A stretch of DNA of 64,000 bases from Solanum dulcamara (Eukaryota; Streptophyta; Magnoliopsida; Solanales; Solanaceae): positions 36,139,286 to 36,203,285 of the forward strand of contig NC_077245.1 of the NCBI RefSeq assembly GCF_947179165.1. Reading direction: 5' to 3'. Each line of letters begins with the position of its first letter. Position 1 is the first letter of the stretch. The position numbers were made by a program, and so were the translations under genes. The notes under the pieces are model-generated. The model saw only the letters and a list, made by a program, of their open reading frames with translations. It was not told the origin of the DNA and did no database searches. This document shows, one piece after another, positions 1 to 9,065 of the stretch.

Positions 1-290
1 GATAGAATGATATTAAGGCACAGACTGAATGGATGCACGGGGATAAACTATGATGACCTGTAGTTGAAAGAAGTAACAATATGGGTAACACAAGAGTACT
101 AGGGAAAGAGGAAATGAAACACAAGTATCCATACCTATTTTCTACGTCTACAGGTAATCCTAACCTTTGGAACTCTGATATTAATTGCTCAATGAAAGTA
201 TATGTTAGGGCAACGGGATAGAGGACCTCTCCATATAAGCGATATAAGGTCTGGAGGAAGGTTTTGGTTTACATTCTAGGACAAATGTTC
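1..290 (+). pseudogene. 3' end of the interior of element X: pol C-terminal relic
   Basis: This is the tail of a Ty3/gypsy polyprotein. Around 115-185 the plus strand reads EEMKHKYPYLFSTSTGNPN, the chromodomain-side C-terminus typical of these elements (compare CPYLFPTSTGNPDS at 8910-8945 in element A and the minus-strand KYPYLFPMSTSN at about 40,800 in element G). Upstream reading frames are broken by stops. The 3' neighbour is a purine tract followed immediately by an LTR start, so this is the last part of an internal region whose 5' part lies outside the window. It has no coding function left; assignment to the same superfamily as A, B and G is confident. Confidence 0.75.
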
Positions 291-305
291 TAAAGGGGGG
301 AAGGA
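291..305 (+). promoter_or_regulatory. Polypurine tract of element X
   Basis: TAAAGGGGGGAAGGA directly precedes the LTR start TGTTATAACCC at 306. The same layout (GACGAATGTTCTAAAGG..., then TGTTACA) recurs at 9066-9080 and 20,767-20,781. In Ty3/gypsy elements this tract primes plus-strand DNA synthesis. Confidence 0.8.
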
Positions 306-658
306 TGTTATAACCCGTACCTTTATGTTTTGGAACGTCTTCTTAAGCTTCTTGAAAGTTGTCCCGTGACCCAGATTATCTATAACATGATTAAATAACT
401 CTAAGGAACGGAGGACGTGATGCCCCGTAAGAGTGAAGTTTGGAAACAGGTCTATAAGGATTTGAAACAAGTTAGAGGCCAAAATAATAAGTTGTAGGAC
501 TCGACTTACCTACGTAAACTACAAACTTGGAATACTTACATAACTAAGCCACTGGAGTACATGTTGAGCTTACGTAGCAAGGAATACATAGGCTCCTAAA
601 GTAAGATGAGATTACGAACCCACGGGAGAGGCGGAAGGAGGCGTAGCACCTACTTGGA

Positions 659-735
659 AGCAAGCAGGTGCATCACCTACTTTGACTAAGTAGGTGATGC
701 ACCTACTTGAACCAAGTAGGTGACGCACCTACTTG
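659..735 (+). repeat. Tandem array of 21-nt palindromes in the X U3
   Basis: Three units follow one another: arms AAGCAGGTG/CACCTACTT (662-682, one mismatch), AAGTAGGTG/CACCTACTT (688-708, perfect) and AAGTAGGTG/CACCTACTT (714-734, perfect). Each has a 3-nt spacer (CAT, ATG, ACG). The array lies about 120 bp upstream of the TATA box. Two units of the same design occur in the A 3' LTR (9470-9517). The B LTR keeps only degenerate AAGCAGGTGA half-sites near 16,227-16,275. Confidence 0.85.
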
Positions 736-751
736 AGGTGGGTCCCACATC

Positions 752-862
752 GCCACGTGGCAGCATGTGATTGGTTACATGAGGTGACATGGCTGCCTAA
801 GGTTGTGACATGTGTCGCCCTTAGAGGATGACATGTGTCATCTTCCAAAAGGGATATATATA
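752..862 (+). promoter_or_regulatory. Putative LTR promoter of X: G-box cluster and TATA box
   Basis: The palindrome GCCACGTGGC (752-761) contains a G-box core CACGTG. It is followed by repeated GACATGTGTC-type motifs (about 806-841) and a TATA-like GGGATATATATAC (851-862). The order matches the U3 regions of A and B. This marks the U3/R boundary for Pol II transcription of the element. Activity cannot be judged from sequence. Confidence 0.6.
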
Positions 863-2834
863 CAAGTAATGACTAATCCATTACATATTCAGCCATATTC
901 ACTTGGAAAACTTGAGAGAAAAACGTGAGGGAGCAAGAAAGGAGACCTACGGGTTTGCTTCAAAAAGGTAAGTTCCCCGATTTCTTTATGTCAATTAATT
1001 CTTTAAGGTATCCTACGGTGATATGACGGTGTTTAACAACATAAAATTTATCGTTAGGAAAAAGCGGAGGTTTTTGTTCTTGTTAATAGACCCGTTTTTG
1101 AATGATACAGTTGTTAGTATAGCGAGTATAACTCCTTGTGTAAGGCTTGGTTTCAAGTGATTCAAGATGTTTTGGAAAGATATTTCATAGGGGTATAACT
1201 TTAATTTAGCCTCTAAAACCCAGTTTTGCTTTTCTCTACTCGAAAAAGGGTGGTGAAGCATGGGGGAGCTGCTGCCCAGATATCGTTTTAGAAATTCTAC
1301 AAGGACTGCTGTTGGTATTTTGGGCATATCATTTTGTACAAGATTTCTGTAGGGGTAATTCGAAATTGTATGAGACCCTAAGACTCATGTATATAACTTT
1401 CACTGAGGAAACAAATCTTGTTTACCTCAATTACCCCTTCGAAACTAACCAATAATACAAGACAGTAGGCTGTCCAGAATTCACGTTTTGATAATTTTGG
1501 CGAGTTTGATGAGTTTAGGTTAAGGTAAGGGTTTTCCTTCCAATTTGAAGTTTATGGTGTGGTTATGAAGTGTATTATACGTTGTGTAAGTGTCTGGAAA
1601 TAGGTAAATTCCATAAATATGCTTGACATTCGAAACAAACCAAATTGGAGTTGATATAGTTAAATTGTAGTCGAAGCAAGGTGTTATGCTTGTGGTGTGT
1701 GTATGCAGGTGTGTGGTGATGTGTTGCAGGGACCAAAAGTGTTCTAAAATAGGTGGGGAAGCTGCTGGTTAAAGCCACACAACCCTCCGCTTCGTACGGT
1801 TAAAGGTTTTATGAACTAGAAACTAAAATCCTTATTTTGGTATCGTAGCTTTGAGCGAGTAACTTGGAGTTTGTATTATGTAATGTTGAAGTGAATTTCT
1901 TGTATATATGCTGCAGGTTGTTGTTTTTGGTTGTCTATATTCCTTAGGGATGTAATTGTAAATTCGGATAGGGCATGTTATAGGGGAGGTGCTTCCCGAT
2001 TTACGTTAACGCCTTAACTAGTTAAGAAACTAGTCGAGAAGGCGAGCGAGGAAATGAATGTTGTGAATACTCGTAGGTAATATAAGATGCTGGAAAAATC
2101 TAAGGTGGTTGATATTCGTATTGATTCCATGTTAAATAGGTTTAGAGGACGACGATGAGAACGTGATTAAAAGAAGTACGTAAAAGGTATGTAAAGCTAT
2201 TCCTTCTTTTGGCATATTTTGGTAAAAGTATGTAAAGCCTATATGTTCTTTCTTTTGGGCATGTCCTAGATCTATGTGACAAGTGATATGTGTATGAAGC
2301 TTGGTGTAACTCTATTCATGAGCTTTGAACATGATTCATGATTCATGATTCATAATTCGTGTTCACCGTTGAATGTTAAGACTCTTAAAGTAGTTAAGCT
2401 TCCATTCCTCAAGTCTTCTATATGCTGAAAAGTAGTGTATGTAAAGTTATTCTTCCTCTCTTTTGGCATGACTTAGATGTAATTATTATGTATATGAAGT
2501 TTGAAGTTATTCCATTATTAAAACTCTGATGGTGAGTGATGCATGTAAAGCTTTTCTTTTCCTGCCTTTAGAAAGACTAGACTAAAGGTACCATAGGATA
2601 TGGATTTGGATATATCCCCATTTATAGATTCTGGATGTAACTCATGACTTGTACCCACTTTTTAATGATAAAGGCCTTGAAGTAGTTGAACTACGACCCT
2701 TGAGCCTCCTATAGGTTGAATAGGGTTGGGATCTGTAAGCTCCTATACCTAGGGGCTCTTGAACATGCTTTATGATGATATCTAAGGGAAGTTTGATATG
2801 TTACAGAGTTTTGTGTGCACGTATATACACTATG

Positions 2835-3115
2835 ATATATATGGATTAGGTCGAACGTACCTCGACATATTTTTCTATGTAAGCATCGGGTTGTACGTTC
2901 CACGACAGGTTATGTATTATACGGATCGGGCCATCGTACCTTAGAATTATTATGCATTATACGGATCGGGCCATCGTACCTCGGCATCATCATGTAATAT
3001 ATGGATCGGGCCATCGTACCTTGACATTATCATGTGACATATGGATTGGGCCATTGTTCCTTGGCATCTGCTTGCTGTATACATGGATTAGGCTGTACGT
3101 CCTACAGTGCTAATA
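2835..3115 (+). repeat. 40-bp tandem satellite inside the X LTR
   Basis: About seven degenerate copies of a 40-bp unit containing GGATCGGGCCATCGTACC occur; clear copies start near 2922, 2962, 3001 and 3041. The flanking copies are more diverged. The same unit, reverse-complemented, appears in the minus-strand LTR fragment K at about 63,650-63,800. The A and B LTRs lack it at the equivalent place, so it distinguishes LTR subfamilies. Confidence 0.85.
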
Positions 3116-3379
3116 ATATTCATACGCCTATCATGATAGATGATGTGTTTATAACAATAAGTCCCCGAGCGAGCCGAATACGGTACGTGATAATGGTATA
3201 CATGACTTCATTTTATGAGATGCAGGTACAGTACCCTATTAAATGCTATACTTGGTTTCCTGTATCCCTATTTCAGTTGTTATCTCAGTTATGTATGCTT
3301 ATATACTCAGTAAATATATCGTACTGACCCCCCTTTCTTTGGGGGGCTGCGCTCATGCCCACAGGTACAGATATTCATT

Positions 3380-3403
3380 TCGGATAGGGCATGTTATAGG
3401 GGA
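3380..3403 (+). other. Templated patch at the X/A chimeric LTR junction
   Basis: Upstream of 3380 the sequence matches a position near the LTR end (CACAGGTACAGATATTCATT, compare 12,017-12,035). The next 24 nt (CGGATAGGGCATGTTATAGG...) match mid-LTR sequence found at 1968-1991. From 3402 (GAGATGCTGGTTGTAGCC) the sequence matches the A 3' LTR from 10,081. The patch shares 5-6 nt with both flanks, which suggests template switching or repair synthesis. Confidence 0.7.
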
Positions 3404-4296
3404 GATGCTGGTTGTAGCCACATGACCCTCCGCTTTTGCAATTAAAGAATTCGCGAAAGAAAGATTAAAAACTCTAGTTTTGGTATCTTAGTTTCGAGTG
3501 AATTGTTGGGGGTTTATACTGAGTAATTTTGGTCATAATATGTATATGTATGGTCTGCTGGTTGCATTGTTGGTTGTCTGCAGGTGCTAAGGACATGGTT
3601 GGGAATTCGGATAGGGCACATTATAGGGGAGGTGCTGCCTGATTTTCGTTAACATCTTAACTAGTTAAGGAACTAGTCGAGAAGGCGAGCGAAGGGATGA
3701 ATGTTATGAATACTCGTGGGTAGTCTAAGTTGCTGAAAAGTCCAAAGTTGTTAATACTTCCATTACTTCCATGTTAAATAGGTTTCGAGAACAACGATGT
3801 GGACGTGATTAAGAGAAGTCCATATAAGGTATGTGAAGCTTTCCTTTGGCGCGTTTTTGGAATAGATATGTAGAGCTATTCTTATTTTCTTTTGGCATGT
3901 CTTAGATATAGGCTATAAATTATATGTATATGATATTTGGGATTCAATCCATTCATAAAGACCTGAGTATGAGTCGAGACTCTCATTTACTTCAGGATAT
4001 TAGAACTTCTGCAATAGCTGAGTTATTGCCTTTTAGTCTTCTATGTAATGAAAATTAGTACATGTAAGGCCCATTTCTCCTTTCCTTTGGAATGGCTTGA
4101 TTTTAAGTGAATTGGTATATGATATAGGTTTAGAGGTAATTCCATTTACGAGCTCTGAGTGTAACTCATGACTTGTAATCACTCCTGAACATTAAGAGTC
4201 TGAAAGTAGTCAAACTACTATTCTCGATCCTTCTATATAATGAATAGTAAGTGGAGGTACCAGCTCCTCTCTTTTTAAAGGCTCTAAAATGGTAAA

Positions 4297-4420
4297 TGTG
4301 TCTGATTGCATAAGTTTTGTCTTTGACTAGATAACTGTGTCTCTGATTGCATAACTGTGTCTCTTATTGCATAATCGTGTCTTTGATTGCATAAACCATG
4401 TTCCTGATTGCATAAGCTAG
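4297..4420 (+). repeat. Minisatellite of about 22 bp in the A 5' LTR
   Basis: Five to six degenerate copies of a unit like TGATTGCATAACTGTGTCTC run from 4297 to 4420. The equivalent array sits at 10,974-11,096 in the 3' LTR with the same copy number, so it predates the insertion. Confidence 0.8.
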
Positions 4421-4599
4421 GTGGCATTGTCTTGATGCATATCTGTGATTCCTGAGGCCCCAATTGATGTAACTCCTAATGACATCTAAAGGGAACTTCA
4501 GATAAATACCTTCCTAGTCTTCAGGTGACGATTCACTTGAGTGTTTCATTGAGTCTCAGAGGGTGACTTAGTTGCATATAGTTTCTCATTACTCTACTC

Positions 4600-5160
4600 G
4601 TGTATGCTGTAACCCTTCTTTCTTCGTGTCCCACAATGGGCCTGATATTATGTCGGGCGCAGCTTTACTACTTCTTTCATCGCGTCCTAGGCCGGATGTG
4701 TATAGTTCCACGCATGAGGAGACGATGTTGTACGTGAGGTGTGATATATGTTATATGTTATGACGATACGATTATTCACCGAGTCCCAGGCCGGCTGCAA
4801 TATGATAGTATATGTGGCAAAATAAGGGAGGCACCACCGAGTCCCTCCTTAGATGGCCGGGTATATATGTATATTATGATGGTACGCTATAGACGTACAC
4901 CACTCCATTCACCGAGTTCCTCACTAAAGGGCCGGATACTTTATGTAGGCATGCATATAAGATTAGTGTGATACATTGTGACCCTGAGTCCCGTAGTGAA
5001 TCGGGTATAATATGATAACATACATGATAAGATGATACCGTATACGATGATATGATACCGTATAGGATGATATGATGAAATGAAATGCATTATGATACGA
5101 TGATATGTGATTATGAAGAAGTGAATATAACACCGAGTTCACTAGAGGGCCGGGCACAAC
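4600..5160 (+). repeat. Array of CACCGAGTCCC...GGGCCGG hairpin-like motifs
   Basis: About seven motifs of the form CCGAGTCCC-(6-12 nt)-GGCCGG occur at irregular spacing, for example near 4625, 4680, 4775, 4835, 4912, 4985 and 5130. Each can pair as a short stem. The same array is in the A 3' LTR (11,300-11,835). A single especially neat copy (GTCCCA-TAA-TGGGAC) is present in the B LTRs at about 18,423 and 23,340. Confidence 0.6.
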
Positions 5161-5810
5161 ATATGATGATGTGTATGATTTACGTGTCCAAAGGTGCAGG
5201 TACAGTAATTCGTTAAGTTGTTATACTTGTCCCCTGCATCCCTATTTCAGTTATGGTCTCAGTTACGATGTGTTATGCTTTACATACTCAGTACATATAT
5301 CGTACTGACCCCCTTTTCTCGGGGGGTTATGTTTCATGCCCGCAGGTACAGATGTTTATTCTGGAGATCCATCAGCGTAGGTGTTCCTCTCAGCTGTGTC
5401 GGAAGTGCTTCACTGTTCTGGAGCCTAAATTTTGATGCTGGTCACTTAATGTATATATTTGTACATTCAAGGGTACGGCGGGGGCCCTGTCCCGCCATAT
5501 GTTACTGTTGCTATTCCTAGAGGTCTGTAGACATATGAATGTGGGTTGTTTATAAGTTTGTTTTGACGGTGCCTATATGGCATGTTGTAAATATTTTTTT
5601 ATGTTGTGGCAACCTCATCGGCGCGTGCCCTTTCATGATACAATACGAATGAAAGAGGCTACACGTACATGAAAAAGTTTTAAACTATTGAAGTTTTTGT
5701 GTATAGTATCACATCACACACAGTTCAACTTAAGTGTAGCTGATAAACATACATAAGAGGGTCCAGGTCGGACCCCAATCGCGGCCTACAAGGTTGGGTC
5801 ATGATAGAAG

Positions 5811-5822
5811 TGGTATCAGAGC
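5811..5822 (+). promoter_or_regulatory. Primer-binding site of element A (initiator tRNA-Met)
   Basis: TGGTATCAGAGC is an exact 12-nt complement to the 3' end of plant initiator tRNA-Met, the usual primer for gypsy and copia reverse transcription. It starts four bases after the 5' LTR end, which fixes the element's orientation as plus. Confidence 0.9.
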
Positions 5823-5873
5823 AGTTCGTCCTTGGAATTTCTATAGACCTTGTCTAGTAGAGTCTTTTTTATC

Positions 5874-5893
5874 GGTGTGTTGTGCACCACATC
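5874..5893 (+). ncRNA. Post-PBS stem-loop with palindromic loop (dimerisation/packaging candidate)
   Basis: The sequence reads GGTGTG-TT-GTGCAC-CACATC. A short stem (GTGTG with CACAT, one G-U pair) exposes the self-complementary hexamer GTGCAC (5882-5887), about 60 nt after the PBS. The same structure is at 19,170-19,186 in B and, on the minus strand, around 42,603-42,608 in G. Element E has GCGCGC at the same place. Retroviral dimer-initiation loops have this architecture; a role here is inference only. Confidence 0.5.
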
Positions 5894-6324
5894 TATAGAC
5901 AGGAGGCTGCAGGACATTTAGGATGTTACTTTCTTTCATATCTAAGATCATGCAATAGAGCCGAGCCATAGGAAATGAAATTCCTCATACTAACCTGCAA
6001 TTTTACCAGGAAGACAACGCTGGTAGAAGAAAGTAACTGACAATATTGGATGTTACGAAGCACGCAGGTAAACGAAGTCCCGAAAGACCTATGTCAGGTA
6101 AGGTGTTGCAATACAATTGATATATAAAGTTGGAAAATAAAAGGAAAATTATACAGGAAAATGCAACAGGCACAGTTCCAGGGGACATACGAGGTAAGTC
6201 CATTTTCATACTGCTAATTGTGGGCACCCTGTGCGGCTGCAATATGAGATGATATGACTATATATGTGTTCCCTATGTGGCTGAGATGTTACACAATATG
6301 AATATATATGTGTGTGCCCTATGA

Positions 6325-6351
6325 GGCATTGTTGGTATTTTCTGCGTGCAG
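6325..6351 (+). promoter_or_regulatory. Candidate 3' splice site in the A leader
   Basis: GTTGGTATTTTCTGCGTGCAG is a pyrimidine-rich tract ending in AG at 6350-6351. It and the following GTGTTGAGATAGTAAG are preserved in B (acceptor at 19,620) and, more diverged, in G (42,116-42,135, minus strand). Conservation through otherwise decayed interiors suggests function. The matching donor is AAG|GTAAG in the LTR (967, 9846, 16,494, 21,426). Confidence 0.5.
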
Positions 6352-7495
6352 GTGTTGAGATAGTAAGAAATATAGAGGAAACTCTGCCCAAATTTTCGTA
6401 GAAATAAAAAGAGAATGAGATACAGGGCTGTAGTATGTCTTGAAAGGTTGTGCTCACAACAATGATGATATTTAACTAAACGAGTATGGTTGACCTTGAG
6501 AAATAAGTTAATTGCTGAATTAATGGCAATAGAAACTAGGAGGTCGATACTAGAATAGTAGAACGAAGTTAGAAAGGACCTATAAGCCAAAGAAGATGAC
6601 CGAGAGAGGACGGATAGATCGGGATAAAATGATATAGTAAGGCATCGCCTGAATTAATACATAGGGATAAACTATGACAAGTTATGGTTGAAGAATGTAA
6701 CAGTATGACTAAGACAAGACTACGAGGGATAAAGAATTGTGACGGCTATGAAGTGTTAAGAAGACAACTACGAATTCAAAGTATAATATGATGAAAAAGT
6801 AATAAGATAAGGCCCCTACTACAACGAAGTCAATATGGTTTTAAGAAGGATTAGAGGAGATCCTGAAGCACATGACAAAGATAAAAGCTCAGAAGGCATA
6901 ATGAGGTTAAGATATGTGACTTCACCTTGATGTTTAGTGAGATCCTGCAAGGAGAGGGTATGTCGATTTGCAGAACAACTGCTGCATTACGAGGTTATTA
7001 GAAGAATAAGTTGTATTCACGTGAGTAAAGTTAGTATAATGATGAAGCTTGAAACACGAGTTATTAAAGTCTAAGTACACTCGAGTGGGGAATTGGCACC
7101 AATTATAAGCCCTCACTAATTACTAGTTGGGATGAATGGAATGTGGCTTTGAGTGCACTGCTACATTACGGATACTACTCGAGTATCAATCGTTAGAGGA
7201 GATTCGATTCAAGATATTCCAAATAATAAAGCACCCTACGGTTGTGCAAGGGTTTCCTAGAAAGGCAACCTAACGTGGGGATGATTTAACAGAAGATGTA
7301 GATATGGTGCAGCCCGTTAAATATGTTGGAATAGAATCATTCACGTGTAAATAGCTGAAGATATATGGAGAATGACATAGGTATACCCTAAAAGGGGGGA
7401 AGTGGACAAATGAAGTACAAGCGTAAAACAAAATCAACTGATGCTATCGCATGTAAATGGGGACGCTTACACTTCAAACGAGACCCCCTACGGGA

Positions 7496-7599
7496 TGGAC
7501 GCAATCATACCCGTACTAATACACCGGATTCTGTCAAAACTCCGAAGTTAAGCGTGCTTGGATGAGAGTAGCACTAAGATGGGTGACCCCCTGGGAAGT
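7496..7599 (+). rRNA. 5S rRNA-derived segment captured inside element A (partial)
   Basis: About 104 nt align with nucleotides 1 to about 104 of plant 5S rRNA. Recognisable parts are GCAATCATACCCGTACTAAT near the 5' end, CACCGGATTC, AACTCCGAAGTTAAGCGTGC (box A), GAGAGTAGCACTA (intermediate element), and ATGGGTGACCCCCTGGGAAG (box C). The last about 16 nt (closing helix I) are missing, so a normal 5S fold cannot form. The internal Pol III control region is still largely intact. There is no Cassandra-type LTR next to it; flanks are ordinary A interior shared with G. The 5S identity rests on recall of the plant consensus and is strong; expression is unknown. Confidence 0.9.
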
Positions 7600-8239
7600 G
7601 AAAAAGGGAATGACACAAGAATGGAAAAAAGAGATTGTTAATGCGTGTTAGTGCAATGATATATACAGAACAGAGTAAGCCAAGAGCAGAAAAGATTATG
7701 ACTGAAATGCAGCGCACTTCGTAAAAATGGCATAAGAATAGTTGTGCCACTTATGAACATTGGCATACTAAGAGCAAGGTCAAAGGATTACTCGTTAAAA
7801 GGAAGTCAGTAATAGCAATATGATGACCATATTTAGAATCTATTCAGGAAAAGTGTAAGATAGATCGAGGCAGAACTATTAAGATATAATCGATATTAAG
7901 GACAAGAGCCATAGAGGAGCCCTGACCTCGACTGAAGGAGGTAAGCCACTTGTATAGAGTCACTAAAGCATTTTTTTGAATAGCTCTACGTACCTACACA
8001 CATTTGTGTAAGAATTACATTATAATGTGTGGTAATAAAACTAGAAAGAAGATCTTAGTAAAAGAGCAAGATAGCATACCTAAGGTATTACAAGTTGGAT
8101 TAAGAGGAGTTGTATAATAGCTTAAAGGAAATGGAGTCTCAGAGGCTTGATAGCCTGTTATGCAGGAGGGGAGTCCCGACTTGGAAATGGAAGGCGATTA
8201 ATGTAGGTTATAGTGCAGGCTGATCTCGCTCGCTATGGA

Positions 8240-8945
8240 AGTATAAGTTCATATGGGTTATAGTAGATAAGCTGACGCAATTAACCCACATTCTTCTAAT
8301 TAGGAAGATAAATTTAGCTAAGGGCTATACGAGATGACATAGCAAGGAAACAATAAGGTTTCACAGGGTTCCCACATCTATTATCTCGTATGGGGAAGTT
8401 CAATTTATAGCTAACCGCTGGAAATCATTCCGGAAGGGATTGAGGAACACAGATGAATCTTAATACGACATTTCGCCCTTCGATTAAGGGACATGCCCGG
8501 ATGTGATCCACTAAATTAGTGATAAAGTAAAGATTGTTTCGGGATAAGATATCGATTAGAAGCCTATAGTCGGCAAGAAAGGGATACATTGATCCTTCTC
8601 AAGATATTTGTAGAATAGATAAAGCAGCCTATGAGTGGGACCTACCGTCTGATTTGAAATAATACATTCAGTTTTCACAGATTAATGCTCCGCAAGAATG
8701 TAAACGACGCTCCCAGAATATTTCCCGTGAAGGAGGTCCTCGTAACAGGGAGTTATCTTACAAGGGGTAACCCATTTCCACCTGGGATCAGCAGATTAAA
8801 CGGGTTGCAAACTAAGGACGTAGCTTCCGTCAAAGTACTATGGCAGAATAAGAATTGTGAATACATAACCTGGGAGGTTGAAGAGGACATGAAACACAGG
8901 TGTCCGTACCTATTCCCGACATCTACAGGTAACCCCGACTCCTAA
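8240..8945 (+). pseudogene. Integrase core and chromodomain-side tail of element A pol (broken)
   Basis: Around 8255-8470 the plus strand reads WVIVDKLTQLTHILLIRK, then RFHRVPTSIISYGEVQF and FRKGL. This is the Ty3/gypsy integrase core, where intact relatives have GVPTSIISDRGAQF; the catalytic Asp of SDRG has become Tyr. After several stops and frameshifts, 8600-8945 reads AYEWDLPSDLK, then MLRKNVNDAPRIFPVKE and ASVKVLWQNKN, ending CPYLFPTSTGNPDS. That is the GPY/F-to-chromodomain tail. RT and RNase H are absent upstream. Confidence 0.8.
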
Positions 8946-9065
8946 ATACTTGTATATTAAAGATATGGATAGACAAGTATGTGATATCATAAAAGAAAGG
9001 AACCTCTCTATAATCTATATATAGTCTTAAGGGTAGTTATAGTTAACATTCGGGGACGAATGTTC

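Larger units (their letters stand above)
306..3380 (+). mobile_element. LTR of element X, 3'-truncated (long-LTR gypsy superfamily)
   Basis: It starts with TGTTATAACCCGTACC after the purine tract and parallels the starts of the A and B LTRs (TGTTACACCCC..., TGTTACATCCC...). In order it contains a palindrome array (662-734), G-box and TATA (752-862), a splice-donor-like AAG|GTAAGT (967/968), a 40-bp satellite (about 2835-3115) and the conserved CCCCCC...GGGGGG hairpin (3328-3346). It stops about 430 bp short of a normal LTR end, near 3380, where a templated patch joins it to the A LTR. ORFs inside it are not conserved as proteins. Confidence 0.8.
3402..5806 (+). mobile_element. 5' LTR of element A, 5'-truncated
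   Basis: By eye this 2.4-kb stretch is nearly identical to 10,081-12,477, the distal two thirds of the A 3' LTR. It ends in GGGTCATGATA (consensus GGGTCATGACA), and four bases later comes a perfect tRNA-Met primer-binding site. The first kilobase expected of an A LTR (U3, promoter, donor) is absent because of the junction at 3380-3403. It contains the 22-bp minisatellite, the CCGAG/GGCCGG hairpin array and the C6/G6 hairpin (5309-5326). Confidence 0.85.

Noticed and set aside
2922..3080. CRISPR-like array of 40-bp units
   Set aside because: Units are contiguous and degenerate without unique spacers, lie in an LTR, and the genome is a plant's.
5218..5520. 100-codon frame repeated at 11,892-12,194, seemingly a conserved protein
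   Set aside because: Both lie at the same place in the two A LTRs, so similarity is due to LTR duplication. The frame crosses the C6/G6 hairpin and shows no family motif; the B and G LTRs do not keep it.
7496..7599. A nested Cassandra TRIM as the source of the 5S
   Set aside because: No short LTR pair, PBS or purine tract surrounds the 5S. The flanks align with the interiors of G and partly B. Kept as an alternative to be excluded by alignment.
7496..7599. A functional 5S rRNA gene
   Set aside because: The 3' strand of helix I is missing, several substitutions are present, and no tandem 5S array or T-rich terminator directly follows.
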